A DNA stretch of 64,000 bases from contig NZ_CP091740.1 in assembly GCF_022014595.1 (NCBI RefSeq), positions 744,001 through 808,000 of the forward strand, read 5' to 3'. Under the pieces are notes generated by a model. That model was not told where the DNA came from. It saw nothing but the letters and a program-made list of their open reading frames with translations, and did not search any database. Source of the DNA: Solitalea lacus (lineage in GTDB: Bacteria > Bacteroidota > Bacteroidia > Sphingobacteriales > Sphingobacteriaceae). A program made the position numbers and the translations under genes. This document shows, one piece after another, positions 53,209 to 61,715 of this stretch. Each line of letters opens with the position of its first letter. The first letter of the stretch is position 1.

Positions 53209-55683
53209 ATGACCTTTTTTAGATTCTTAAAAGTAGTTTCCTTTCTTTTAGTCTTAACCCTGTTTTTTTCTTCAAATGTTTTAGCCCAAGATGCCGGGCT
53301 AACAATGCAAAATTTGTCAACGGTAAAAGTTGATAATCTTACGGACGACCAAATTCGTCAGTTTATGGCTCAGGCTCAAAAAAGTGGGTTTACAGAAACC
53401 CAGTTAGAGCAACTTGCCATGCAAAAAGGTATGCCAGCAACAGAACTTGCCAAATTGCGGGAGCGTATTACTCGTTTAGGAGGCTATACAGGATTGCAAA
53501 AAACGTCTGACGCTAAAACTAAAGGTAACGACAAAGATAAATTAAGGGGTTTTGATGAAAAGGAGTTAGATGAGAATCCATCGCAGGACTCAACTTTAAA
53601 AAAGAGTAAAATTTTTGGAGCAGAGCTTTTCAATAATAAAAAATTGAGTTTTGAGCCAAATCTGAAAATGGCAACCCCTCAGGGATATCAATTAGGCCCT
53701 GGTGATGAATTGTTGCTGGATATTTATGGTTATTCTGAAGCTAATTACCAATTAACGGTTAGCCCTGAAGGATCCATTAGAATTCCTTACGTTGGTCCGG
53801 TTTCAGTGAGCGGCTTAACTATTGAACAAGCCAAGAAAAGGATTACAAGCCAACTGGCAACCGTTTATCAGGGTATTAAATCAGGACAAACTGCTGTTAA
53901 TATTACATTGGGAAATATTCGCACCATTAAAGTGGTGATTTTGGGTGAAGTTAAATTACCTGGAACATTTACTCTACCATCGTTGGCAACAGCCTTTAAT
54001 GCATTATATGCTTCTGGAGGTCCTAATGAGAATGGTTCTTTCCGTAATATCAAAATTATAAGAAACAATCGAGTTATTTCCGTAATTGATGTTTATGATT
54101 TTCTTGTTAAAGGTGATCAGAGCAAAAACATTCGTTTACAAGACCAGGATGTAATTAAGGTTGGAGCTTATGAAACCCGAGTTGAGTTTGAAGGAGAGGT
54201 AAAACGTCCTGGAATTTATGAGGTGACTAAGGATGAATCATTTGCGGATGTGTTGAAGTTTACAGGTGGTTTCACGAATGATGCCTACCGTCAAATGGTA
54301 AAAGTGGTACGCAACACAGCCAAAGAAAGGAGTGTTGCCGATGTATCTTCAGAATTGTATTCCTTATTTACACCGCAAACTGGTGATGTATATACTGTAG
54401 AAAAAGTACTTAATCGGTTTGCAAACCGTGTGCAAGTTAATGGTGCCGTATTCCGACCAGGCGTTTATGCCTTGGAAGAAGGTATTACCCTGAGCCAGTT
54501 GTTAATTAAGGCAGAAGGTGTTCGTGAAGATGCCTTTATGAGTCGTGGTGTGATTAACCGCCTTAAGTCAGATAATACTCCTGAGGTTTTATCCTTTAAT
54601 GTAGGTGATATTATTAACGGAAAGACTAGCGACATCGCCTTAAAACGTGAAGATGTGGTGACTATCTCATCAAAATTTGATTTAAAAGAAAATTATACAT
54701 ATTCGATTCAAGGGGAAGTTCAAAATCCTGGTATTTATCCATACTCTGAAAATGCAAAAATTGCTGATCTGATTATTCTGGCAGGTGGATTGAGAGATAG
54801 GGCTTCGTTGAGTAGAATTGAAGTTGCTCGTAGATTAAAATCGGCTGATTCATTGTCGAAAACAGCTCAAACTGCACAAATTTTCCAGTTTGCTCTGGAC
54901 AAAGATTTAAAAGATGATGGAGCTGCGGCATCCTTTGTGTTAGAGCCCTTTGATGAAGTGAGCATTCGTCCTGCTCCGGGTTACCAAACACAAAAAAATG
55001 TGAAACTCGAAGGAGAGGTATTGTATCCAGGGCTTTATACCATTGTTAAAAAGAATGACCGAATTTCAGATGTTATTCAGCGCGCAGGAGGCTTATCTCC
55101 ATTAGCCTATGCTAATGGAGCAGTTTTAATTCGCAAGAAATTGTTAACCGAAACCGACAAGTTGCTTCAGCAAAAGCGATTAGAGGCTTTGGAAAAACAA
55201 AGTACAGATACTACTGCAAGCCAAAAAACAGTTGATGAGGAATTAGAAGATCAAACGAATTTATTGGGAATCAATCTTTCAAAGATTTTGGAGAAACCAG
55301 GTTCTAAATACGATCTAGTTTTAGAAGACGGCGATGTGCTTAAGGTGCCAACTCAATTGCAAACAGTTGAAGTCAAGGGAGAGGTTTTATATCCTATATT
55401 AATTAGGTATGATAAGAGCAAAGGATTCAAGGATTATGTGAATGGTGCCGGAGGTTTTTCAACAAAGGCATTAAAAGGGAAATCGTATGTAGTTTATGCC
55501 AATGGGGCCGTTGCAAGCACACGTAACTTTTTATTCTTTAGAAGCTTTCCTTCAATTAAACCAGGAGCAGAAATTTATGTTCCGGTCCGGGAACAGCGTG
55601 AGAAATTAAGCCCGGCCGCAGCCGTTGGTATATCAACAAGTGTGGTGTCAATGTTAGCATTGGTGATTTCACTCTTTAAATAA
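53209..55683 (+). CDS. Wza/KpsD-like polysaccharide export protein with multiple SLBB domains
   Basis: 824 residues from the ATG at 53209; the frame extends to a TTG at 53182 inside gmd, but the ATG starts the signal peptide (FLLVLTLFFSSNVLAQ). A helical region up to about 110 is followed by a Poly_export domain (GYQLGPGDELLLDIYGYSEA, about 165-240) and then at least five SLBB beta-grasp repeats, e.g. VKVVILGEVKLPGTFTLP, VEFEGEVKRPGIYEVT, NVKLEGEVLYPGLYTIV, and VEVKGEVLYPILIRY, ending in a C-terminal hydrophobic helix. It forms the outer-membrane or periplasmic channel for a surface polysaccharide. A hairpin terminator and then a group II intron follow. Confidence 0.92.
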   Translation: MTFFRFLKVVSFLLVLTLFFSSNVLAQDAGLTMQNLSTVKVDNLTDDQIRQFMAQAQKSGFTETQLEQLAMQKGMPATELAKLRERITRLGGYTGLQKTSDAKTKGNDKDKLRGFDEKELDENPSQDSTLKKSKIFGAELFNNKKLSFEPNLKMATPQGYQLGPGDELLLDIYGYSEANYQLTVSPEGSIRIPYVGPVSVSGLTIEQAKKRITSQLATVYQGIKSGQTAVNITLGNIRTIKVVILGEVKLPGTFTLPSLATAFNALYASGGPNENGSFRNIKIIRNNRVISVIDVYDFLVKGDQSKNIRLQDQDVIKVGAYETRVEFEGEVKRPGIYEVTKDESFADVLKFTGGFTNDAYRQMVKVVRNTAKERSVADVSSELYSLFTPQTGDVYTVEKVLNRFANRVQVNGAVFRPGVYALEEGITLSQLLIKAEGVREDAFMSRGVINRLKSDNTPEVLSFNVGDIINGKTSDIALKREDVVTISSKFDLKENYTYSIQGEVQNPGIYPYSENAKIADLIILAGGLRDRASLSRIEVARRLKSADSLSKTAQTAQIFQFALDKDLKDDGAAASFVLEPFDEVSIRPAPGYQTQKNVKLEGEVLYPGLYTIVKKNDRISDVIQRAGGLSPLAYANGAVLIRKKLLTETDKLLQQKRLEALEKQSTDTTASQKTVDEELEDQTNLLGINLSKILEKPGSKYDLVLEDGDVLKVPTQLQTVEVKGEVLYPILIRYDKSKGFKDYVNGAGGFSTKALKGKSYVVYANGAVASTRNFLFFRSFPSIKPGAEIYVPVREQREKLSPAAAVGISTSVVSMLALVISLFK

Positions 55684-55701
55684 GAAGTTCTTTACGCTAT
55701 T

Positions 55702-55737
55702 AAAACAGGCAAAGCAAGAAGCATTGCCTGTTTTTGT
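55702..55737 (+). terminator. Intrinsic terminator of the export gene, target of the intron
   Basis: Inverted repeat aaaacaggcaa (55702-55712) and ttgcctgtttt (55724-55734) with an 11-base loop and a T tract. The group II intron begins right behind it, which is the typical insertion site of group IIC introns. Confidence 0.85.
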
Positions 55738-56150
55738 TGTGTGCCGTGCATATCTATAAACTAGGAGGTGCAAGTCCTCTATGGGGGTCGGTAGTTACCA
55801 ACCATTAGCCAAGAGCAAGGGTGTCCGTTGCGAAGCGGAATCTGAAGGAAGCTTGAGGCAAATCCCTGAACCGAGGCACACGAACCCTATCAGGCATATC
55901 CAGCAGGATGAGATTGCAACACAAATCGAAGTCCAATAACTACCCGGATACTGGAGTGTAAATAAGGCGGTTACATGGGGAGAAAGTGTATAGGTTTACC
56001 ACGGGAGGTCTGACAGACGTGCGGAAACAAGCAGTATGAAACACGGCTAACAATTGCTGTCAGAAGTCAGCAGAGACCAAAGTACGCTGCTACGAGCTAG
56101 CAGGGGAAGGGTCGAATCTTAAGAGGTGAGCATCAACTGAAAGTTACTGT

Positions 56151-57557
56151 ATGAATGGTAGAAAGCAGAAAACGGAGCAAGACACCTGGCAGAGCGGAAC
56201 TAGGTCGGCAACCGAATCAAGCTCTGGAGGGCAGACATATCTATGGATGACTGAAAAAGGAAACACCAACACAACGCAAGGGCAACAAGCCCAACTTCTG
56301 GAGTACATACTCTCGCCGTCGAACCTTAATGCGGCCTACAAACAAGTTAAGCGTAATGATGGAACAGGTGGGGTTGACGGGATGAGCGTAGAATTGCTTT
56401 TACCCTACTTACACTCCCACCGAGAAGTATTGCTTCATTCACTACAAAATGGGAGGTACAAGCCTCAAGCTGTTCGCCGGGTTGAAATACCCAAAGAGAA
56501 CGGCAAAAAGCGAGCCTTAGGCATCCCCACGGTAGTGGATAGGGTCATTCAGCAGGCAATCACCCAACAATTAACACCTATTTACGAACGACAGTTCTCG
56601 TCCAACAGTTACGGTTTTCGTCCAAAACGCAGTGCTCATCAGGCAATAAAACAATGCCAGGTCAACGCAAATGAGGGTTATCGTTACGTTGTGGATATGG
56701 ATTTGGAAAAATTCTTCGATACTGTTAACCAAAGCAAGCTGATAGAGATTTTATCCCGAACCATCCCTGATGGCAGGGTGGTGTCATTGATACATAAATA
56801 CCTAAAGGCAGGGGTAATGACGCATGGAGTTTTTCAAGCGACATCGATGGGGGTTCCGCAGGGAGGGAATTTAAGTCCATTATTGAGTAATGTAATGCTT
56901 AACGAATTGGACAAGGAGCTAACGGAAAGAGGACATCGTTTTGTCAGATACGCTGATGATTGTATGGTATTCTGTAAAAGCCGCCGAGCCGCCCAGAGGG
57001 TGCTTGTCGGCATTACAACCTACATTGAACAAAAGCTTTATCTGAAAGTCAATAGGGAGAAAACCAAGGTTGCACACATCAAGGACGTTAAGTTCTTGGG
57101 GTATGGATTTTACTTCAACAAAAATGGTTGCAAAATGCGCGCCCATAAGAAAAGTGTTGAAAAGATGAAAGAGAAAATCCGAGAACTGACCTCACGGAGC
57201 AACGGATGGGGCAATGAACGCCGAAAGGAAGCAATAAGACAGTACATCACAGGCTGGCTTAACTATTTTCAGCTGGCAGACATGAAAGGATTGTTGGAAC
57301 GCATAGATGAATGGTATCGAAGAAGAATCAGGTCATTGATATGGAAACAATGGAAAAGTATCAAAACCCGAATTAGGAATCTGATAAAACTGGATATCCC
57401 GAAAAACAAGGCAAAGGAATACGGCAACACAAGGAAAAGCTACTGGCATACAGCTAATAGTCCAATCCTTAGCAGAAGTATCACCAATGAACGCCTTAAG
57501 CAGTCGGGTTACCTGTTCTTTACTGACTACTATCAAAAATTGCGTTGTGTAAATTAA
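56151..57557 (+). CDS. ltrA: Group II intron reverse transcriptase/maturase (no endonuclease domain)
   Basis: 468 residues encoded in intron domain IV. RT motifs follow in order: KRNDGTGGVDGMSVE (RT0-1), RALGIPTVVDRVIQQAI, SYGFRPKRSAHQAI, DMDLEKFFDTVN (catalytic Asp), GVPQGGNLSPLLSNVMLNEL, the active-site YADD (267-270), and the maturase X domain with WLNYFQLADMKGLLERIDEW, RRRIRSLIWKQWK and NTRKSYWHTANSPILSRS. No C-terminal HNH endonuclease is present, so it must use nicked or single-stranded target DNA. It looks intact. The ATG at 56151 is the first of several possible starts; the conserved part begins near residue 44. Confidence 0.95.
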   Translation: MNGRKQKTEQDTWQSGTRSATESSSGGQTYLWMTEKGNTNTTQGQQAQLLEYILSPSNLNAAYKQVKRNDGTGGVDGMSVELLLPYLHSHREVLLHSLQNGRYKPQAVRRVEIPKENGKKRALGIPTVVDRVIQQAITQQLTPIYERQFSSNSYGFRPKRSAHQAIKQCQVNANEGYRYVVDMDLEKFFDTVNQSKLIEILSRTIPDGRVVSLIHKYLKAGVMTHGVFQATSMGVPQGGNLSPLLSNVMLNELDKELTERGHRFVRYADDCMVFCKSRRAAQRVLVGITTYIEQKLYLKVNREKTKVAHIKDVKFLGYGFYFNKNGCKMRAHKKSVEKMKEKIRELTSRSNGWGNERRKEAIRQYITGWLNYFQLADMKGLLERIDEWYRRRIRSLIWKQWKSIKTRIRNLIKLDIPKNKAKEYGNTRKSYWHTANSPILSRSITNERLKQSGYLFFTDYYQKLRCVN

Positions 57558-57560
57558 GAA

Positions 57561-57592
57561 ACCGCCGTATACCGAACGGTACGTACGGTGGT
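57561..57592 (+). ncRNA. Group II intron domain V (catalytic hairpin)
   Basis: accgccgtatacc - gaac - ggtacgtacggtggt folds to the 32-34-nt domain V hairpin with the 2-nt bulge. The triad is CGC (within CCGCCGTAT) where group IIA/IIB introns have AGC, pointing to group IIC. Confidence 0.85.
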
Positions 57593-57729
57593 GTGAGAGG
57601 TCGGAAAATGAAATAGGAGGAAAACCTATTTTATTTTTCCTCCTACTCGATTTTATTGAGGTTAATTTCATATAAAGTGCCAATAAATTATCTGTTTCAG
57701 TTTCACTTTTGAATAGTAACTTAGGCAAT

Positions 57730-58365
57730 ATGAATAATTCATTGTCACCTGTTGTACTTGTCGGATACTCTGGGCATGCTTTTGTTGTTGCAGATGCCTT
57801 ATTATCTTCAAAATTTAAAATAGCAGGGTATTTAGAAAAGGAAGAGAAGGCTAACAATCCATATGGACTTTCTTATTTAGGGAATGATGGGGATAAAGAC
57901 TGCTTAAACGGGCTTAAAGAGTATGCTTTTATAGTTGCGATTGGGGATAATCTTATTAGAAAAAAAGTTCAGAGGGCATTAGAGGCGGAGTTATTACAAA
58001 TTACTAATGTTAATCATCCATCAGCAATAATCTCTCCTTTGATCACAGCTGGTAAAGGGGTCATGATATTTGCAGGAGCTGTGGTGAATGCACTTGCGGA
58101 AATTGGAAATGGTGTAATTCTTAATACAAATTGCACTGTAGAGCACGAATGTCGATTAGGTGATTTTGTCCATATTGCTCCTGGAGCAGTTTTAGCAGGT
58201 AACGTTACTGTTGGAGATAATTCATTTATTGGAGCAAATTCGGTGGTGAAGCAAGGTGTAAGCATCGGTAAAAATGTAATTGTTGGAGCAGGTTGTGTGG
58301 TATTGAATGATGTTCCGGATAATGTGACCATTGTAGGTAATCCAGGCAGAATCGTCGCCGTCTAG
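57730..58365 (+). CDS. NeuD/PglD-family sugar acetyltransferase, likely LegH role
   Basis: 211 residues from the ATG at 57730; a TTG at 57709 would add seven codons. N-terminal PglD-type nucleotide/sugar module (PVVLVGYSGHAFVVADALLS, residues 7-26; then KEYAFIVAIGDNLIRKKV), then a left-handed beta-helix of hexapeptide repeats (GKGVMIFAGAVVNALAEIGN, CTVEHECRLGDFVHIAPGAV with the catalytic His). Placed just upstream of legB, it fits the N-acetyltransferase LegH that acylates the 4-amino group made by LegC; an O-acetyltransferase (NeuD) role is the alternative. It is the first gene after the intron. Confidence 0.82.
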   Translation: MNNSLSPVVLVGYSGHAFVVADALLSSKFKIAGYLEKEEKANNPYGLSYLGNDGDKDCLNGLKEYAFIVAIGDNLIRKKVQRALEAELLQITNVNHPSAIISPLITAGKGVMIFAGAVVNALAEIGNGVILNTNCTVEHECRLGDFVHIAPGAVLAGNVTVGDNSFIGANSVVKQGVSIGKNVIVGAGCVVLNDVPDNVTIVGNPGRIVAV

Positions 58366-58505
58366 TTGAAGAATAATTATTCCCTTTTTTAAGTTTAAAG
58401 AGTTGATAAATCTTACGAATTTAGCAACCGCTAAAATGAGCAGCTTAAATTCCGAATATTGCATTTACGTAAGTCGGATTTAGCCAGCTGACTATTCAAA
58501 TTAAA

Positions 58506-59504
58506 ATGATTTTAAAAGATAAAAAGGTTTTAATAACCGGAGCAGACGGTTTCATTGGAAGCCATTTAGTAGAGCATTTACTTAACGAAGGAGCCAAGGT
58601 AAAAGCATTTACTTATTATAACTCATTCAATAGCTGGGGCTGGTTGGATACCTTTCCTAAAGAAGTACTTTCTGAAGTTGAAATTTTTTCGGGCGATATT
58701 CGTGATCCTTATGGCGTTCGTACGGCAGTGAAAGGATGCGATGTAATATTACACCTGGCAGCATTAATTGCTATTCCATATAGCTACCATTCCCCGGATA
58801 GTTATGTTGATACTAATATTAAAGGAACTTTAAATATATTAAATGCTGCACGAGATTTTGGAATAGAAAAAACATTGGTAACCTCTACTTCAGAAGTGTA
58901 TGGCACAGCTTTACGTGTTCCTATCGATGAGGAACACCCGAAACAGGGTCAGTCGCCTTATTCTGCCACCAAAATTGGAGCAGATCATATGGCCGAATCA
59001 TATTATCGGAGTTTCAATTCACCGGTAACCATTGTTCGTCCGTTTAATACTTTCGGACCGCGTCAGTCAGCCAGGGCAGTAATCCCAACTATTATTACCC
59101 AGCTATTATCAGGTAAAGAAGAAATCAAACTAGGGTCATTGCATCCTACACGCGATTTGTTATTTGTAAAAGATACTGTTGCCGGCTTTGCGGAAATTGC
59201 CAAGAGTGATTCATTACAAGGTCACGAAGTAAACATTGCTACGAATTCTGAAATTTCAGTGGGGGATTTGGCGCAAAAACTAATCGATTTGATTAATCCT
59301 AATGCAAAAATAGTAACGGACGATCAGCGTCTGCGTCCTGAAAAAAGTGAAGTAGAACGCTTATTTGGCTCAAATGAAAAAATTAAGAAGCTCACCAACT
59401 GGTCGCAAAAGTTTTCTCTGGAAGAAGGCTTGAAACAAACCATTGAGTGGTTTCGCGATCCTAAGAACTTAGCTCAATATAAAACCGATATTTACAATGT
59501 ATAA
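58506..59504 (+). CDS. legB: NAD-dependent 4,6-dehydratase LegB
   Basis: 332-residue extended SDR. NAD loop LITGADGFIGSHLVEHLLNE, catalytic STSEVYGTALRVP and SPYSATKIGADHMAE, with RPFNTFGPRQSARAVIPTII and HPTRDLLFVKDT being typical of the LegB group, which forms the 4-keto-6-deoxy sugar nucleotide from UDP- or GDP-GlcNAc. It differs from PseB, which also inverts C5 and has other motifs. The legC ATG overlaps its end by 8 bases, confirming the pair. Confidence 0.9.
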   Translation: MILKDKKVLITGADGFIGSHLVEHLLNEGAKVKAFTYYNSFNSWGWLDTFPKEVLSEVEIFSGDIRDPYGVRTAVKGCDVILHLAALIAIPYSYHSPDSYVDTNIKGTLNILNAARDFGIEKTLVTSTSEVYGTALRVPIDEEHPKQGQSPYSATKIGADHMAESYYRSFNSPVTIVRPFNTFGPRQSARAVIPTIITQLLSGKEEIKLGSLHPTRDLLFVKDTVAGFAEIAKSDSLQGHEVNIATNSEISVGDLAQKLIDLINPNAKIVTDDQRLRPEKSEVERLFGSNEKIKKLTNWSQKFSLEEGLKQTIEWFRDPKNLAQYKTDIYNV

Positions 59505-60636
59505 GCCCGTTGTTGATTTCATTCGGAGTCATTACCAGACCGATAATTTCATTGCTTTGCATGAGCCTGTTTTTATCGGTAACGAACGAGCGTATGTGCT
59601 CGAAACTATTGATTCAACTTTTGTTTCATCAGTAGGTAAATTCGTTGATCGTTTTGAAGAAATGATTCGCGAGTATACAGGAGCCAAGTATGCCGTAGCA
59701 ACAGTTAATGGTACAGCCGCGTTACATATGGCTATGTTGGTTGCTGGTGTTAATTCCAACGATTTGGTTATTACCCAATCTTTGAGCTTCATTGCAACCT
59801 GCAATGCAATAAGTTATTTAAATGCTGAACCTGTTTTTGTAGATGTTGATCTGAAAACCTTGTCACTTTCTCCGGAGAAACTGGAAGTTTTTTTGAATGA
59901 AAATGCCGAAGTAATCAATAACGAGTGCTTTCATATTGAAACCGGGAGAAGAATTTCTGCATGTGTTCCTATGCATACTTTTGGACATCCGGCAGAAATT
60001 GATCGTATAAAAGAAATCTGTGATCGTTTTCATATTTGTTTAATTGAAGATGCTGCTGAATCTATCGGTTCAACTTATAAAAATCAACAAACCGGAACAT
60101 TTGGATTGTTGGGGATATTTAGTTTCAACGGCAATAAAACCATTACCTGTGGAGGTGGTGGAGTGATTGTTACCAATGATGAACATTTGGGTAAAATGGC
60201 AAAACATTTAACTACTCAGGCCAAGGTTCCGCATCGGTGGGATTTTGTACATGATCATATAGGATATAATTACCGTTTACCTAATCTTAACGCTGCAATG
60301 GCCTGCGCACAACTCGAGCAGTTGGATAAGTTTATCGAGCTAAAGCGTAATTGGGCAAACCAATATGAACAGTTTTTTGAGTCAACAGCAATAACATTCT
60401 GCAAAGAGCCTGAGAATTCAAAATCGAATTATTGGCTAAATGCTATACTCTTAAAGGACAGAACTGAAAGGGATGAGTTTTTAACTTATACCAATGATAA
60501 TGGCATAATGACGCGGCCTTGCTGGACATTGATGCATAAACTGGTAATGTTTAAGAATGCGATTAAGGGCGACCTTTCAACTTCTGAATGGATTGAAGAT
60601 CGACTTGTGAATTTACCTAGCACTGTAAAGATTTAG
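59497..60636 (+). CDS. legC: LegC-family PLP aminotransferase
   Basis: 379-residue DegT/DnrJ/EryC1 fold aminotransferase. The cofactor lysine is in SFNGNKTITCGGGG (Lys214); CLIEDAAESIGS carries the PLP Asp; the start FIRSHYQTDNFIALHEPVFI GNE and HRWDFVHDHIGYNYRLPNLN are strongly LegC-like. It adds the 4-amino group to the LegB product. Overlaps legB by 8 bases; legI follows after about 13 bases, so translation is coupled. Confidence 0.92.
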   Translation: MYKPVVDFIRSHYQTDNFIALHEPVFIGNERAYVLETIDSTFVSSVGKFVDRFEEMIREYTGAKYAVATVNGTAALHMAMLVAGVNSNDLVITQSLSFIATCNAISYLNAEPVFVDVDLKTLSLSPEKLEVFLNENAEVINNECFHIETGRRISACVPMHTFGHPAEIDRIKEICDRFHICLIEDAAESIGSTYKNQQTGTFGLLGIFSFNGNKTITCGGGGVIVTNDEHLGKMAKHLTTQAKVPHRWDFVHDHIGYNYRLPNLNAAMACAQLEQLDKFIELKRNWANQYEQFFESTAITFCKEPENSKSNYWLNAILLKDRTERDEFLTYTNDNGIMTRPCWTLMHKLVMFKNAIKGDLSTSEWIEDRLVNLPSTVKI

Positions 60637-60649
60637 TAATAGCTTGAAG

Positions 60650-61705
60650 ATGTTGGAACAAATGGGTGATACAAAACAAACAAGTTCTAAGCATGTGTTA
60701 ATCATTGCCGAGGCAGGAGTTAATCATAACGGAAGTATTGAGCTTGCTAAAAAATTGGTGGATGTAGCTGTTGAAGCCGGAGTGGATTACGTAAAGTTTC
60801 AGACTTTTAAAGCCGAAAAATTGGTCAGTAAGCAAGCTAAGAAAGCCGATTATCAAGTGGAAAATACCGGTAATGGTAAGGAGTCTCAGCTAGAGATGCT
60901 TAAGAAACTGGAATTAAGTGAGGATGATCATCAGGAGTTGATTCAGTATTGTCAGCAAAAAGGAATTAAGTTCCTTTCAACAGCATTTGATCTTGAAAGT
61001 ATTGATCTGCTAAGTTCCTTGAATATTGATTTGTTTAAGATTCCTTCAGGAGAGATCACAAATTATCCTTACTTAAAAAAGATTGGAGGAATGGGAAAGC
61101 CGGTGATTGTTTCAACAGGAATGGCTGATATGAAAGAAATCAGTGATGCTTTAGCCGTTTTGCAGCAGGCCGGAACGAAACAGGATGATATTACCGTTTT
61201 ACATTGTAATACTGAATACCCCACACCAATGCATGATGTGAATTTATTGGCAATGAATCATATTGCTAGTGAGTTTGGCGTGAAAGTGGGGTATTCCGAT
61301 CATACGTTAGGTATTGAAGTTCCTGTTGCGGCTGTTGCCTTAGGAGCAGTTTGTATAGAAAAGCATTTTACACTTGATAATACCATGGACGGCCCGGATC
61401 ATAAGGCATCTTTGGAACCTAATGAGCTAAAGTCAATGGTTGCTGCTATTCGAAATATTGAAGTAGCATTAGGATCGGGTATAAAGGCTCCTTCTGCGTC
61501 TGAACTTAAGAATAAGCCAATTGCCAGAAAGAGTATTCATGTTGTTGCAAGCCTTCAGGCTGGTCATCTTATAACCGAACAAGATTTGGAAATGAAACGA
61601 CCAGGAACAGGCATTAGTCCTATGGAATTGCCTAATGTGGTTGGCAGAAAACTAAAGAATAACTTACCCGCTGAGTCAATACTAAATTGGAGCGATTTGA
61701 TATAA
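60650..61705 (+). CDS. legI: Legionaminic acid synthase (NeuB family)
   Basis: 351 residues from the ATG at 60650 (a TTG at 60644 and an ATG at 60662 are other options). Condenses 2,4-diacetamido-2,4,6-trideoxymannose with phosphoenolpyruvate. NeuB barrel landmarks: IIAEAGVNHNGSIELAKKLV, YVKFQTFKAEKLVSKQAKKA, IPSGEITNYPYLKKIG, HCNTEYPTPMHDVNL, GYSDHTLGIEVPVAAVALGA and EKHFTLDNTMDGPDHKASLE. The C-terminal SAF antifreeze-like domain begins near ARKSIHVVASLQAGHLITEQ. In this operon the NeuB homologue is best read as LegI and not sialic acid synthase. Confidence 0.9.
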   Translation: MLEQMGDTKQTSSKHVLIIAEAGVNHNGSIELAKKLVDVAVEAGVDYVKFQTFKAEKLVSKQAKKADYQVENTGNGKESQLEMLKKLELSEDDHQELIQYCQQKGIKFLSTAFDLESIDLLSSLNIDLFKIPSGEITNYPYLKKIGGMGKPVIVSTGMADMKEISDALAVLQQAGTKQDDITVLHCNTEYPTPMHDVNLLAMNHIASEFGVKVGYSDHTLGIEVPVAAVALGAVCIEKHFTLDNTMDGPDHKASLEPNELKSMVAAIRNIEVALGSGIKAPSASELKNKPIARKSIHVVASLQAGHLITEQDLEMKRPGTGISPMELPNVVGRKLKNNLPAESILNWSDLI

Positions 61706-61715
61706 GTTAAATTAG

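Larger units (their letters stand above)
55739..57651 (+). mobile_element. Group IIC intron with En-minus reverse transcriptase
   Basis: Retroelement of about 1.9 kb. The 5' end GTGTG matches the GUGYG consensus. About 410 bases of structured RNA (domains I-III) precede the reverse transcriptase in domain IV. Domain V is at 57561-57592, and a domain VI-like hairpin (taggaggaaaa at 57614 with ttttcctccta) leads to the 3' end CCTACTCGAT at 57651. Domain V shows CGC rather than AGC as the catalytic triad and the insertion point is a terminator tail, both marks of class C. The RT lacks an HNH domain, also as in class C. The exact ends carry a few bases of uncertainty. Confidence 0.85.

Noticed and set aside
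57333-57857. 174-codon open frame on the minus strand across the intron 3' end
   Set aside because: It runs antisense through the RT end, domain V and the acetyltransferase start; no protein family is recognisable and it is a shadow of real features.
60644-61705. Reading the NeuB homologue as sialic acid synthase
   Set aside because: The flanking LegB and LegC genes make a 4-amino-6-deoxy sugar, which sialic acid synthesis does not use.
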